Positions 11,703 through 22,900 of a stretch of DNA of 64,000 bases are shown here, piece by piece. Numbering within the stretch: the first letter of the stretch is position 1; each line of letters starts with the position of its first letter. Position numbers and translations under genes: made by a program. Origin of the DNA: Chytridium lagenaria (taxonomy: Eukaryota > Chytridiomycota > Chytridiomycetes > Chytridiales > Chytridiaceae); assembly GCA_025449115.1 (NCBI GenBank), contig JAHLKC010000034.1, positions 62,001 through 126,000 on the forward strand, in the 5' to 3' direction. The notes beneath the pieces were generated by a model. That model was not told the DNA's origin. It did not search any database and worked only from the letters and a program-made list of their open reading frames with translations.

Positions 11703-13505
11703 ATGCGCATCACCCCAATCCTCTCCACAATCGCCCTCCTCCTCTCCACCGCTCTCCCAGTAAGTCTCTAACCGCCTTTTTCACCACTAACACACCCTCT
11801 AGGCCCTCTCAACCCCTTGTTCGAAAGGCAAATACTTTGATAAAGTCCTCACCATCATCTTTGAAAACGAAGATGCGGTCAGTGCGTTCAGTGATCCTTA
11901 TTTTGCCGATTTAGCGACCAAGGGGTATGCGTTGACGAACATGCATGGGACGACGCATCCGAGTCAACCGAATTATATTTCGATGGTGGGAGGGGATGTG
12001 TTGGGAGTGACGGCGAATGGGAATGTGAACCTTGCGCAGGTATGGATGGTTATCGTCTTTGGTACCCGTTTTGGTTTTTGTTTATTTTTTCATTCACGTC
12101 CTTAACCTTTTTTCTTCTATTACGGACTGCTAACGCTTTGATATTCGTGCTTCGTCAATGCTTTAACGAATCGCCTTCATTCATGTTTCGTCAACCCTTG
12201 AATAATCGTCTGCATCCACGTTTCTTCAAACTCGACAATCGTCTCCCTAAACGTTTCACTTCTTATTTCGCTTCATCAACTTCCGTCATCCACGCTTCTT
12301 CAACCGCTTCCTCCAAAAAAAACAAAAAACAGACCAACCTCATCGACCTTCTTGAATCCAAACGTATCTCTTGGAAAGCCTACATGGAGGACATGACCGC
12401 TCCCTGCTCAACCTCCACCAGCTCCCCCTCTGGTCTCTACGTCCGCAAACACAACCCCTTCATCTCTTTCACCAACATATCCCGCAATGCAACCCGATGC
12501 GCCAAGATCGTCCCTGCCACGCAATTCACGGCCGATATCAATGCAAACAGGATCCCAGAGTATATGTTTTATGCGCCGAATATGCAGAATGATGGACATG
12601 ATACGAGCGTCGGGTATGCGGGTAATTGGTTGAAGGGATTTTTGGAGGGCAAGTTGGGAACAACGGCTTTTGAAAACGTTGGTTTTGATTCTTTCGTCTT
12701 CGTTGCCTTTTTACATCGAATGAGAACAGTAATCCTAATTTTTCTTTAGACTCTCATCTTCATCACCTTTGACGAATCCGACACCGTAGACCCAAACCTC
12801 ATCTGTAAGACCCCCTTTCCCCACCTCTCCTCATATAATCCTTAGATGGCGTCCTCCTCGGTGCCGGTATCCCCGGCACAGGTCTCACTGACGCCACTCG
12901 CTACGATCATTATTCATGGTTGGCCACCATTGAGGACAACTTCTCCCTTGGTTCGCTTAACCGGAAAGATGCGACAGCACCGAAATTCCCGTTGGTGGCG
13001 GGTGGATGTGGGGGGGCGTGGTCTGTAACAACCACTGTCCTACAACCCCGCCGCCCGTTTTGACGACGAGGTGCCAACGACGACTACTGCCGTTGAGGCT
13101 CCGCCGACTACGACTGCTAGTGTTGATGTTCCACCTGTGCTAACGACCACTATCGTCGAGGCTCCACCGACTACAACCTCCAGCGTCGCGGAAGTTCCAT
13201 CCATTTCCACCACTCTCGTCGAGGTTCCACCTCTCACAACAATCACCAACTTCCCCCCGTCATCACAACCCTCCCCACTCCACCCATCCTCACAACAACC
13301 CTCCCAACACCCGTAAGTCTCGCGCCCCTCCTCACCGCCTGACCTTCCATAGATCCCCTGCGCTCACAGCATCTGCATCGTCGGAGTCGCGCTCAAAGCC
13401 GCATGCGATCCATGTGCCGCAAAGATCATAGCAAGAGATGCGTATTGCGCGAACACGAGGTGGGATGCGACTTGTGTGGGGAGGGTGAGGAGTGTGTGTG
13501 GCTGA
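11703..13505 (+). CDS. Secreted acid phosphatase (phosphoesterase family), copy 2
   Basis: This is the intact tandem paralog of the gene at 9806. A signal peptide (MRITPILSTIALLLSTALP) is followed by KGKYFDKVLTIIFENED, THPSQPNY, NLIDLLESK, LYVRKHNPF, APNMQNDGHDT, FITFDESD, GVLLGAG and HYSWLATIEDN. Together these cover the metal- and phosphate-binding motifs of eukaryotic phosphoesterase-family acid phosphatases. A Thr/Pro/Val-rich linker with repeated VEAPPTTT-like units (about 13070-13250) follows, probably O-glycosylated. The end is a seven-cysteine mini-domain (CAHSIC, CDPC, RWDATC, VCG) and a stop at 13503-13505. Introns include 12040-12332, which is unusually long (293 nt) where copy 1 has 50 nt. 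The reading frame is consistent with a functional secreted enzyme; the only weak spot is the join into the linker near 13010-13060. Confidence 0.88.
12145..12305 (+). repeat. Degenerate ~36-bp repeats inside an acid phosphatase intron
   Basis: Within the 293-nt intron of acid phosphatase copy 2, CTTCGTCAA (12150), TTTCGTCAA (12186), TTTCTTCAA (12221) and later CTTCTTCAA (12295) recur. The first three are spaced about 36 bases apart and are followed by AATCG-type ends. They look like decayed tandem copies that inflated the intron. Confidence 0.5.
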
Positions 13506-14173
13506 CGTGTCCTTGAGACCTTCCCTTTTGGACGAAGGTGTTGACTTTTGATGTTTGTGATTTTGTTTTGTGACCTCATGATCATGGGCGTGGTTGAGTT
13601 AGGAAGTGAATACGGATAATTCGAGGGTTGTGAATTATAATAAACGCGTTCTTTAATATTCTTGTTTGGCTATAGAAAGAAGGTACATTAACGCTAGTGA
13701 TCAGGAAGCATACAGTGCACAATGGCAAGCACCTAAAGCCAGTGATGGTATACACGCCGGAGGCACTGACCTTTTCAGCTTGGCGATCCTTTACAAATGA
13801 CGGAAACATTGGCGTGCCATTTCTAAGAGGCGTCGTATCTAATGGGATCCGTGTTTGCCTGAGGAACGACAAAGAAAGCTGGCAAGACTTGATTTTCCGC
13901 TTTATTCGATTATGCATGAGAACAAATAAATAAAAACGATAGAAAAAATTACGTTATTGGGTATATAGGTGAAAAAGAACGTACGCAAAAACACCGCAGC
14001 GACGCGCCATTCGCAATAGACCAAACAGAATAAGCAAAAAAAAACAAAGAAAGAATCACGCCAGAAAGCCAATGCCCACGAGAATCACCATTGTTTCTGA
14101 TCCCTAGCTCCTACCAACCCCAAATTCACCCCCTCATACTCAATCGAATTATCCACCCACCCCACCGCATTCC
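13506..14173. other. Intergenic between convergent genes, nothing recognised
   Basis: This is the 3' space between acid phosphatase copy 2 (plus) and the disordered protein gene (minus). It contains T- and A-rich stretches suitable for polyadenylation of both. Open frames on either strand show no domain. Confidence 0.5.
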
Positions 14174-15588
14174 TCAGCAAGTCCTTGCTAACAGTAACAA
14201 CCCTTCAATCTCCGCCCAAGCCGTTTTAGAAAGTTTCCTGAGATCTCCAACGGTCCGTAAACGGTTCTTGTTGAGCGTCGCAATGTCCGACAGGATCTCT
14301 TCTTCAAGCCAGCCATTGCCGATACCGACGGCGAGGACGACTTCAGAGACTGACGCTGAATCGCTGGGACCCTTTGCGGATCGCGAGGATGAACGTGAGA
14401 TGGAAGGGGTGTTGCTTTCCCGTTTCATCGTATCTCCCGCTGCAGAAGAAATTAGGGTAAGCAACAATAAGATCCACGAAAAATATATACCTCTTCGTAA
14501 AGGCTCAGTTCCCCTCTCTGCCGACATGGACAGCGCTAAACTCGATCCCGATGATCCGAATATCCCTTTATGCGCTCCTATCATCGCCATCCCCGTCGAC
14601 GTTCCATCTGTCGGAGACTGCGTCACCTGAGATGAACCGGGACTCATCATCTCATCCGCATGAGTACGGAACACACCCAACCCCTTCACTTCTGTATCAA
14701 TATGGCCGTCACGAGTATTCGGTTGCCCAGACGAAAGTAATTTCGACCCATTTCCACCACCGAAGACGTTAACATTGTCTTCAGGGATAGTGTTTGATTC
14801 TAAACGGTTTGAAAGGAGAACTGAACCGATACCACCACCATGAATGTGGCCTTGTTTGACTTGTAGATCGGCGGTGCGGCCGCTTAATGGAACTATGAAC
14901 TCATCTGCTTTGAGCGACAATTTCCGCATATCACTGACTGGCTGAGTAGAGCCGTAGGTGTGTGCAGAAAGGATTGCTGAGCCAATCCCTGTACCGTGAA
15001 AGTGTTCCGTTTCAGCCTCTAATGGTTGTGCTGTCTGAAATGATGAAGACATGGCGACGGAGCCAATCGCACCGCCTCTGACCTCGCTGGATTGGGCGGG
15101 GTGGGGGTTAGACCTTGTCGGTAAAGGTTCGACTATAAGAGAGGCGTAGGAAGAGGTGAGGCTCCGTGGACCTTCGGAAGTTGTTGAGTGTCTAGAAGGT
15201 CCCTGCGATTGATCGATGGAGGCCGTAATATAGGTCTCACGAGTCACTGGTGCTGGTGCTGGCGCTGGTGTCCGCAGTGGTGCTGGAGCAGGATTAGCGT
15301 TCACATATTGGATGGTAGATGGAGGCGCTGGTTGGATAAATGTTGTTCTTTGGACCTGCTCGTTGAACTTCACCGAAGGCTTTAAGGGCTCCGGGGCAAC
15401 GGCAGGGGCAGGTGCAGGGGTAGGAGCAGGAGTAGGAGCAAGATCTGGTACAGCTTTTGGGGCTTCGACCACAGGCACTGTCTCTCTTCCTCCTCATCAT
15501 CATCGCGACCCCATCCAGACAAAGCTAAAGACCCTCCCCCCATACCCCAAAACATGTGGCGACCTCCATCCTCCTCATCATCAGACAT
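14174..15588 (-). CDS. Disordered protein with repeated G-x-I-G-S motif and helical C-terminus
   Basis: The start is the ATG at 15588 (MSDDEEDGGRHMFWGMGGG), an acidic N-terminus. An Ala/Pro repeat tract follows (APTPAP/APAPA, 15235-15450). A motif then recurs four times at roughly 35-45 residue spacing: GGAIGSVAMS, GTGIGSAILS, GGGIGSVLLS and GGGNGSKLLS (about 14750-15080). The last 45 residues (EEEILSDIATLNKNRL, then TVGDLRKLSKTAW) look like a compact helical domain. An in-frame stretch at about 14442-14492 (GTATAT to TGCAG, 51 nt) is almost certainly an intron that happens to be open. A frame change near 15485 is probably an indel. I do not recognise the family. The repeat suggests multiple copies of a short binding peptide. 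Confidence 0.6.
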
Positions 15589-16145
15589 ATTTGCGTAAGC
15601 ACTTTTGTTATTATCGATGCGGAACTTTTTTCTGTTCTCACGCAGCTAAACACCTTTATATTACAAAAAGGTGTAAGAGAAATGGGTGGAAATAGAACAA
15701 GGGTCTTGTGGTAAAATCCAGAATCCGAGAGTGCCCCTATCGCATTGTTTGATTTAGTGGCGTTCCTATTCCACACCGTGATTCGTGGAATTGTGCCTAT
15801 TATTCTTTGAGTCAGACGGAGTCGATGTTCTGGACTCACGCGATCCCTGAAGAGTCTATAGGGGTTCAAAGGGTTCCGATAATAATGAGGAACCGCTGAT
15901 GAAAGGGATTGGAGCTCCTGCAACATTGACTAGCGGAGATCATTTTCCGAGTGAAAGTTGAAGTTGATCCAGTCAGTATTCTATTCATACGCGGGATTGA
16001 TAGTTTTACGAGAGTAGGGATGTTTTATGAGCTGTGAGATGCTGCCTCCGAGGGTCTCAGATGTTAGTACCATGCCCTTTGGGTGCTGGTTTATGACAAA
16101 TTCTGTGACAATTTGTTTTGATTCAACCAACAACGAGTTGACGTT
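15589..16145. other. Divergent promoter region, nothing recognised
   Basis: The spacer separates the minus-strand disordered-protein gene from the plus-strand transporter-DUF3431 gene, so both promoters should lie here. No clear TATA box or RNA gene was seen. Confidence 0.45.
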
Positions 16146-18586
16146 ATGGCCACCGAAGTCACTTTAGACGAGCCTGAGAGGCCGATGATGCTTGAGGCAA
16201 CCACGACAAGTGACAACAGCAGCAGCTATGGAAGGAAGTTCATCGATGGATGGGGACTGCTCATGTATGCACATTCAACTTTATCCAAACCTACATCAAT
16301 CAGTACTAATACTGCATTATCATCCATGTGCGCAGCATTGCCATCCCAATCCTCATCCTGGACGTCCTATTAACAAAATATATTCTCGATGAGGCGGAAA
16401 TTCGTAAGCCTTTACTAATTCTACTTGCACTAACGATTCATAGTCCCCCCATTTCTTCGCATCCTCCAGCTCGCCTTCTCCGCATTAACATTGACTGTCT
16501 TTAAATGGATACGTCAAAGTCCCGAATCATCTCCTGCATCCATGAGAAAGATAATGGAAATGGAAGCGGGGGATGGATCGGCTTCCCCAACATCTTATTC
16601 TGCGGTTGCGGTCGGGCTTTGTCTCGGTTTCTCAATGGCGGCGTCTCACGGAGCACTTTTGCATCTTCCCGTTTCTTTCCTCCAGTGCTTAACGGTATCG
16701 TCGACAACTTGTAAACACATCCCTCACAATGTTTTATGCAGACGCTTCTCCCATTTATTATCGCAGCCCCGATGTTCATCGTTATCAAAAAAGGAAGCAT
16801 TCGCCTCGTCGTCAACGTCTCACCGAAAAAGCCTCTTTTTTTTGGGATGACATTACTTGGAGTATACGTTTTCTGCTCGCAGCAGCACAACATTGAGATG
16901 GTCGGTGTGATGGCGTTTGCGTTTTCGGTCGGATTTGGAACAATGTATACACCATGGCTGGAGAGCGTTGCGTCTTCAATGAAAGGACATAATTCACGAG
17001 AAAAGATGGAGGAGATGTCTTTTGTTACAATAGTAAGTGAATTTAATCTTCGCGGCGAGAAAGTGACTGATTGTAGATCGCGGGTCTAGCCACTTTTTTG
17101 ATTTCGGTTGCAACAGAGTCGGGGCTCACTATTATCAAAACATTGTTTAAATCTAGCACCCTTTTGATAATTTTTGGCAGTATGCTGCTCTTTGTTGGGA
17201 AACTCGCACTTTCCCTAAAGTTGGTAAGAAATAGAAATATTTCTTTAGAAGTTTTCATTAAAGCCGTGTCTTATAATTATAGGCCTACAAACCTCTCCCA
17301 AGCACCCATCTCTCCATCCAAACAACCCAAATGATCGCTCTATTCTTTTTAACTCAAAGGGATTTGCAGTCGCCTGCACCCCTTTTCTCCATCGTCGCAT
17401 TTTCCGTCTCCATAACAGCCTCAACAACATTTGCGCTCCACTCCATCCCCATCCCTTCAAACCTAAGAGAAAAACTCTCGTCATCCCTCCCCCGCTTCTC
17501 CAAACCCCGTCGCACGCTATTCCTCCTCATAACCTTCTTCCTCCTAATTCTTCTTACATTCCAAACCTTTAAAAGCCCACCTCAACCCAAACGCAACACC
17601 TACGTTGTAACCGCAGACCGCAAAACCTCCACATACTCACTTTTAGGTGTAAACCTGTCTGTTCGTGGTCTGGGAACGCCTCGCCCATCTTCACGTACAC
17701 TTCACGCCGTCATCTCGTCAACGGATGGGAACATCGAAGATCTCAGATCCTACATTGGCCGTATCCGTACCTCCGCATCAGAATATCTCCAACCATACTC
17801 CAACCCTCGTTCTCCACGAGCTATTCTCCGCATCACCGTCCTCATTCCAATCCAAAACATCTCCACATCTCTCCCAAACTTCCTCTCTACGGGGGCGGAT
17901 GAAATCCATCAAGTCCCTACAGAACGTCTTGTCGGATCTCGTGCTGTGTTGCGATACCTCGTGACGCACTACAACAATCTCGATAAGTGGACAGCGTCAT
18001 GGGTAAACCCGATGACGCTGTTGCAGATGTGGATGGATTTTTTAGGAGCGTTAAGGAGGATACGGCGTTTGGGGTTGTGGATGGGGCGTATAATGTTTGT
18101 GGATGTAAAAGTCCTTGTGTGGATGAGAGTGGTGGGGTGTTGGTGCAGATTTGGGCATTGGCTTACAGAACTTTCTGTCCTGAGAGTGGGATTTCTGTGA
18201 GTTTATTGTTTAATCATCTTTTATCGATCCCAAACGTGTATACGCTAACGTTCATTCTTCCTTTTTTTGTTAAATAGGTTCAAACCTCAAAAAACTTCGT
18301 CGTTAGTTCCAAACGTGTCCGCTCCCTTCCTTTAAAAACATACAAATACCTTTACACATACACAGCCATCTCGGTAAGATGTTATTTTCTCGGCCTTCCT
18401 ATTTTCAAAACTAAAATATCTTGTCTCTCTCAGGACTACCAAGTCATCCCTAAGGACTCAAAACTCATCACCACCAGTGAGGTCATAGATATGTCATGGC
18501 CCGTAATCTTCCGCTGCGCGCATTCCAGAATGGCTGAAACATGCCATATGGGAGGAAAATGTTCTTGTAGTGATGGAGAGGCGTGA
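16146..18586 (+). CDS. Multi-span TPT/nucleotide-sugar-transporter-like protein fused to a DUF3431-like domain
   Basis: The protein starts MATEVTLDEPERPMM. It continues with spans typical of the triose-phosphate/nucleotide-sugar transporter superfamily: ILDVLLTKYILDEAEI followed by PPFLRILQLAFSALTLTVF, then about eight more hydrophobic segments. The exons join in frame through introns near 16265-16331, 16404-16443, 16702-16740, 17034-17078 and 17225-17282. A last membrane anchor (LFLLITFFLLILL, near 17520-17560) is followed by a domain with features of fungal DUF3431. These are AVLRYLVTHYNNLDK, then (after a frame change near 18000) MGKPDDAVADVDGFF, FVVSSKRVRSLP and SEVIDMSWPVIF. A cysteine-rich tail (CHMGGKCSC) ends the protein. 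DUF3431 proteins resemble glycosyltransferases, so a Golgi transporter coupled to a sugar-handling domain is plausible but inferred. Confidence 0.68.
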
Positions 18587-18750
18587 CATATATTTATTAA
18601 AGACGCTTCAATGTCAAATTTCCTCGACTCTCTCTTTCTACCTTTCTACTATTTAAATGTAATAGGAATAATAGAAAATGTACAGCATTTTGCTACTGCT
18701 TAAAAAATCGTATAGCTTCACTTCTTTTTGTCCGCAATAATACCCCATTT

Positions 18751-19014
18751 CTAATTAACCGTTTCCGAATGCCCATTCTTAATCGCATTTCTCAATACTT
18801 TCTTTCTGCATTTTTCCATCGGTCTGTTTGCCTGAAGGAATTTGACGGTCTCAAGATGCCCTGCTTCAACAGCAGCCTCTAAATGGGCATCGTTGTGGAG
18901 CGCCGTAAAACCCAATCCAGTTATGCAAGTAACTACCCCCAACTTCCCATGCCTCGCTGCAGCTCTAAAAGCCCCGCCAAAGTCATACACACAAACCTTG
19001 GCCTCAATAATCAT
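18751..19014 (-). pseudogene. Ankyrin-repeat fragment
   Basis: An 87-residue open frame from an ATG at 19014 contains two and a half ankyrin-like units: FRAAARHGKLGVV, LEAAVEAGHLETVKFL, VLRNAIKNGHSETV. It is far shorter than usual ankyrin proteins and has no clear extra exon or upstream domain. It may be a remnant of a larger ankyrin gene or a minimal single-exon gene. Its 3' end nearly abuts the 3' end of the transporter-DUF3431 gene on the other strand. Confidence 0.5.
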
Positions 19015-19982
19015 TTGACAACATCAACATGTTATTTGCTTATTTGCTTAAACGAAAAAACGTGTTCCCTTTCGGTATCCCTCTTTCCGATTATCGTGGA
19101 AAAATCGGGTACCCAGCAGCGAAGAATACTTAAAAATATGTAGAAGGCCCATTCCCGCGGCATTCTCGCGGCGTTCTCTATGGTACGGGTAGAGGGCTAT
19201 GCTCATGCAACGAGTCCAAATTTCCACTCTATGCATCGTGCCCGCAGTAAATGAAAGGCAGCTTTTGATGAAGCCTGACTTACAGGAAGAGGGCCAGTCC
19301 TTGCTGCTGCATTTGTAGCTCGGTCAACCCAATAAGGTAAGAAGAGACACAACCAAAGGTATACTGCTAGGCTGGTTTCAATACAGTCATTTGCCTTGAG
19401 TACTGCGAAGCTTGAGGAAGTCTGATTATTGGAGGTCGTCAAATACGGTGGTGGGTCTGGGTGTTCACGAGGAAGCTCCAACCACAGTAGCTTGACAGCG
19501 GCGTTAGGATCATGCGTGAAGCGCAGGATGGTTACTCGGGCCTCAGGCAGCTGATGAAGCGGTGCATGAGGCCGCATGTCCGAAGAATAAAGCTGTTGGT
19601 TCAAAAAAGGGGAAAAGCTACTTCTTTTATCTTAGTTGAACGATTTTTGTAGCGACGAAGGTCCAGCAGTGATGCAGGAGCTCATTCACTTGCGAGAGGT
19701 TCGGTCAGACGGATCGTCAAATGCGGTGATAGGGCTCCATAGCTCAAACGAGACGGTAGCCTCCATCATCTTCATCTGAAGCTAATGACTGACGCTATGT
19801 AGAACTTCATTAGCGAAGTAAAATTTCAGCTCAAGGCCTTCCCTTCCGAACTTTCATTTCCGTCCGCCTGAGGTTTTGTCCAGACATCGCTTTGTCCTTC
19901 CAACCCGCTCTGTGACTGCCACACGGATCACTACCATCAGGATACAGACGCTGGACGGAAGACGCGAGAAACCTGCTGGAAA
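19015..19982. other. Intergenic, no supported gene
   Basis: Open frames here (for example 19203-19604 minus) show no domain and no splice logic. The region lies upstream of the GON4L-like gene and may hold its promoter or a missed first exon. Confidence 0.4.
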
Positions 19983-22900
19983 ATGAGTAGAGTGCCTCAT
20001 CAGGATCCATTTTCTGCCTCACTCCTGGAGGGGATCCATCTGCCAAGGCATCCCTCACCGTATGCAGCATCATCCCCAGCTGTTTCAACCATCAATAATG
20101 AGGTCTTTGGATCATCGACCGTGAAGCCGTCGATGAAGAAGACTTACAAGAAGAGGAAGCCACCTGAGGGAAGTCAGTCCGCATCGTCATCTGTAAAAAG
20201 TTCGACATTAAAGAACGGTGGAAGTAACGACGAGGGTAACAAGTCGGTTCACTCGTCTTAAACAAAAGTCTAACCATTACAGGGAAAACATGAATCCGCT
20301 TGTGGCAAAGCCGCTTTTTCAAAAGGACCAACATTGTGGCCGGAAAAGTGTGAGCATTGTTTCGCCGCTTATGCCGAAGCCTCCATTGCTCGCTGTTCGG
20401 CAGGATCTAAGGCATGGCGTACACGCTTTGGCTTCGGCACCAAAAAGTCACGAGTCTATGTCTTCCATGTTCTTTAGCGGGTTGGAATGGTTGAAAGCCA
20501 GAGCGAAGAAAGCAGCCACGGGCAACCTACAAAGGATGCTGATGCAGATGATTTCTCATCTTGGTTCATGGATTTTTGTGGTGAAAGCAATACCGAGTCC
20601 TCAAAGAAAGCAGTTGATCCTTTGCCACAATCGTCAAGCGAGCAAGAAAGGGTTATGTCAAACAATTCAAAAGATGCTTCTGTTTTTCGTCCGCAGGAGT
20701 TGATGAGGACTTCTTCAATTTTTTTAACGAAGACGGGCATGAGGAAGACGCCTTAGCCACTAATAATCTAAGCAATGCTACGGTATCTCGTTTACTAATT
20801 TTTACATGCTAATTCTCCTAAGATCTTATCACAACCCGACGAAATTGATGCTCTAGACGAAGTTAAAGCAGAAGATCTTTCTAGATGATGATTTCGAAGA
20901 CCAAGAAGGTGATGCTGACTATAGGGATGTTAGTCCCGAATCACAAGATAATTCAGCAGCCCAGTCCGACGAAGACGTTGGAGAGATTCCAGGTAGGATC
21001 TTTGTAGTTTCAACCACGCTAACCTTTAAAGGAGAAGGAACTTGATCATCTGTTTGAAGAATATTTGAATGGCCTACCGGTGAACGAAAGAGCCGCACTC
21101 ATTCAACTTCCGTCGTCAAGTCCTTCGTATGCTACTTCCCCGAGGTAACAACGTATGTTTGTTTTATTGATTAAGCTGTGATTAGCGGTGTTTTCAGTGC
21201 AGACCAATTGCTTCTCTTGCGTATTCAAATGCAGCAAAGTGTTCAGCTTACATCACAGGCATATATCGTTGAGAAGGAGATTCGGGGAGGTGAAGCAGAT
21301 GAGACAGATATTGGAAGAAACAGTTGAACAAATGCTGGAGAACAGGAACCATGCCGTTCAAAAGTTGGTCAGGGGTCTTATCACGATTCTCCCGTATTGC
21401 GCCATTTGCAACTGCTTTTAAGCTGCTCCTCACCCCCCGACAAAATTTCTACGCTGTCTAGAGAATTCAGGAAGAGTGTCAACTACCAATTGACAGAGAG
21501 GGAGAGAAAGGAAGTCGAAAGTCGGCTTCTGCGCGATAAGAAAAAAGTTTTACCTTTTATTTACCCGGCCCCACTATTTGAAAAGCTTGATGAGCTAATA
21601 CATCTCGGAGGGTTGTCATTCGATACCAAACTACTACCAAGAATTTATCGAAGTAAGATTGTTTCTTCTATTGCATTGATTTTTACATTGCATTTCGTTT
21701 TATCTAAAAGAAAACCACAATACTAATTCTGATATTATATTATTGATACAGCTCGCAGGCCCAGCCCAACACCTTTTCACAGCCATGAAGATGCCCTTCT
21801 TGTCCGAGGATTGATTTCCTTTGGCTGCAGTGACATTTCATGTATCCAGGCACATTGTTTGCCAGCCAGAAGTATTGCCGATATTCAAGATAGAATTCAC
21901 TGCTTAACTACGAGAAAGATTCAAGACAACTCATTGAAGGTATCGTGCTTTTTTCGTATTTGGGAAGCTAAGGCAACTAGTCCATATATCTTAGACCATT
22001 TAAACCCCTTACGATATTCGAACGTGATTTCTTAAGACAAGTAAGTACACGCTTTATTGATTAATACTGAATAATCATATCTTTTTCTAAAGGGTATTCA
22101 CAAGTTCGGCAAAGATTTTAAGAGACAGGCCCTTGAGACTTCCAACGTCCCACCGCCCTCATAAAGCAGCCTGGAGCACGATGGAGATTCTTAAAGAGGT
22201 TTCCATTCTATGGCCAGAGGAGTCCGTTGAAGCTTTGAGGACATGTCCGGTATCGAAATTTATTGCGCCTTTCAGCATTCCCAGGAAGGTTGAAATTCTT
22301 GCCGATGCTTCTTCCGATATAAAGAAACGGGGGAGAGGACGGCCGAAGAAAAGTCAGATCGTCACCCGTAAAGATTGCCATAAAGCCTGTTTCTTTGGGG
22401 AGCAACGAAGCCGTTCAATCTGCGATCGATGTCATTGGTGATTTGTCCTTCTTCGACATCTTTCTTGAATCTTTTTTGCGGAATCAGAAAAGAAGGGGAT
22501 TTTGAGGAAGCAGCTAAACTCGAGAAAGCTGCAAAGCAATCTGCAAAGAAGGCGGAGAGGGAGGCCACGAAAGAACTTGAGAAGCAAGGCATAAAGCCGT
22601 TACCAAAGAAGAGAGGAAGAAATCCAAAGCTGAAAAGGCTCTTGAAAGTCAAGAGTCTACATCTATTGGATTAGGGGTGAGTCTCTTGTTTGTTTGTTTC
22701 CTTAATTGAGATTCAATGACTAATTTATTCAAAGGCCATCTTGGAAAGATGAACCTTTAATATTCATGCAACGCTGGCGCTCGATACTTCACTAGCATAT
22801 TGATGATCCGAATACCTCTTTCACCGATTCGGGCCATGGTTTGATTCCGAATAGTGATGTCGGAATTTCCGCCGGTAAGAGACAGCGTTGTTTACTTTTG

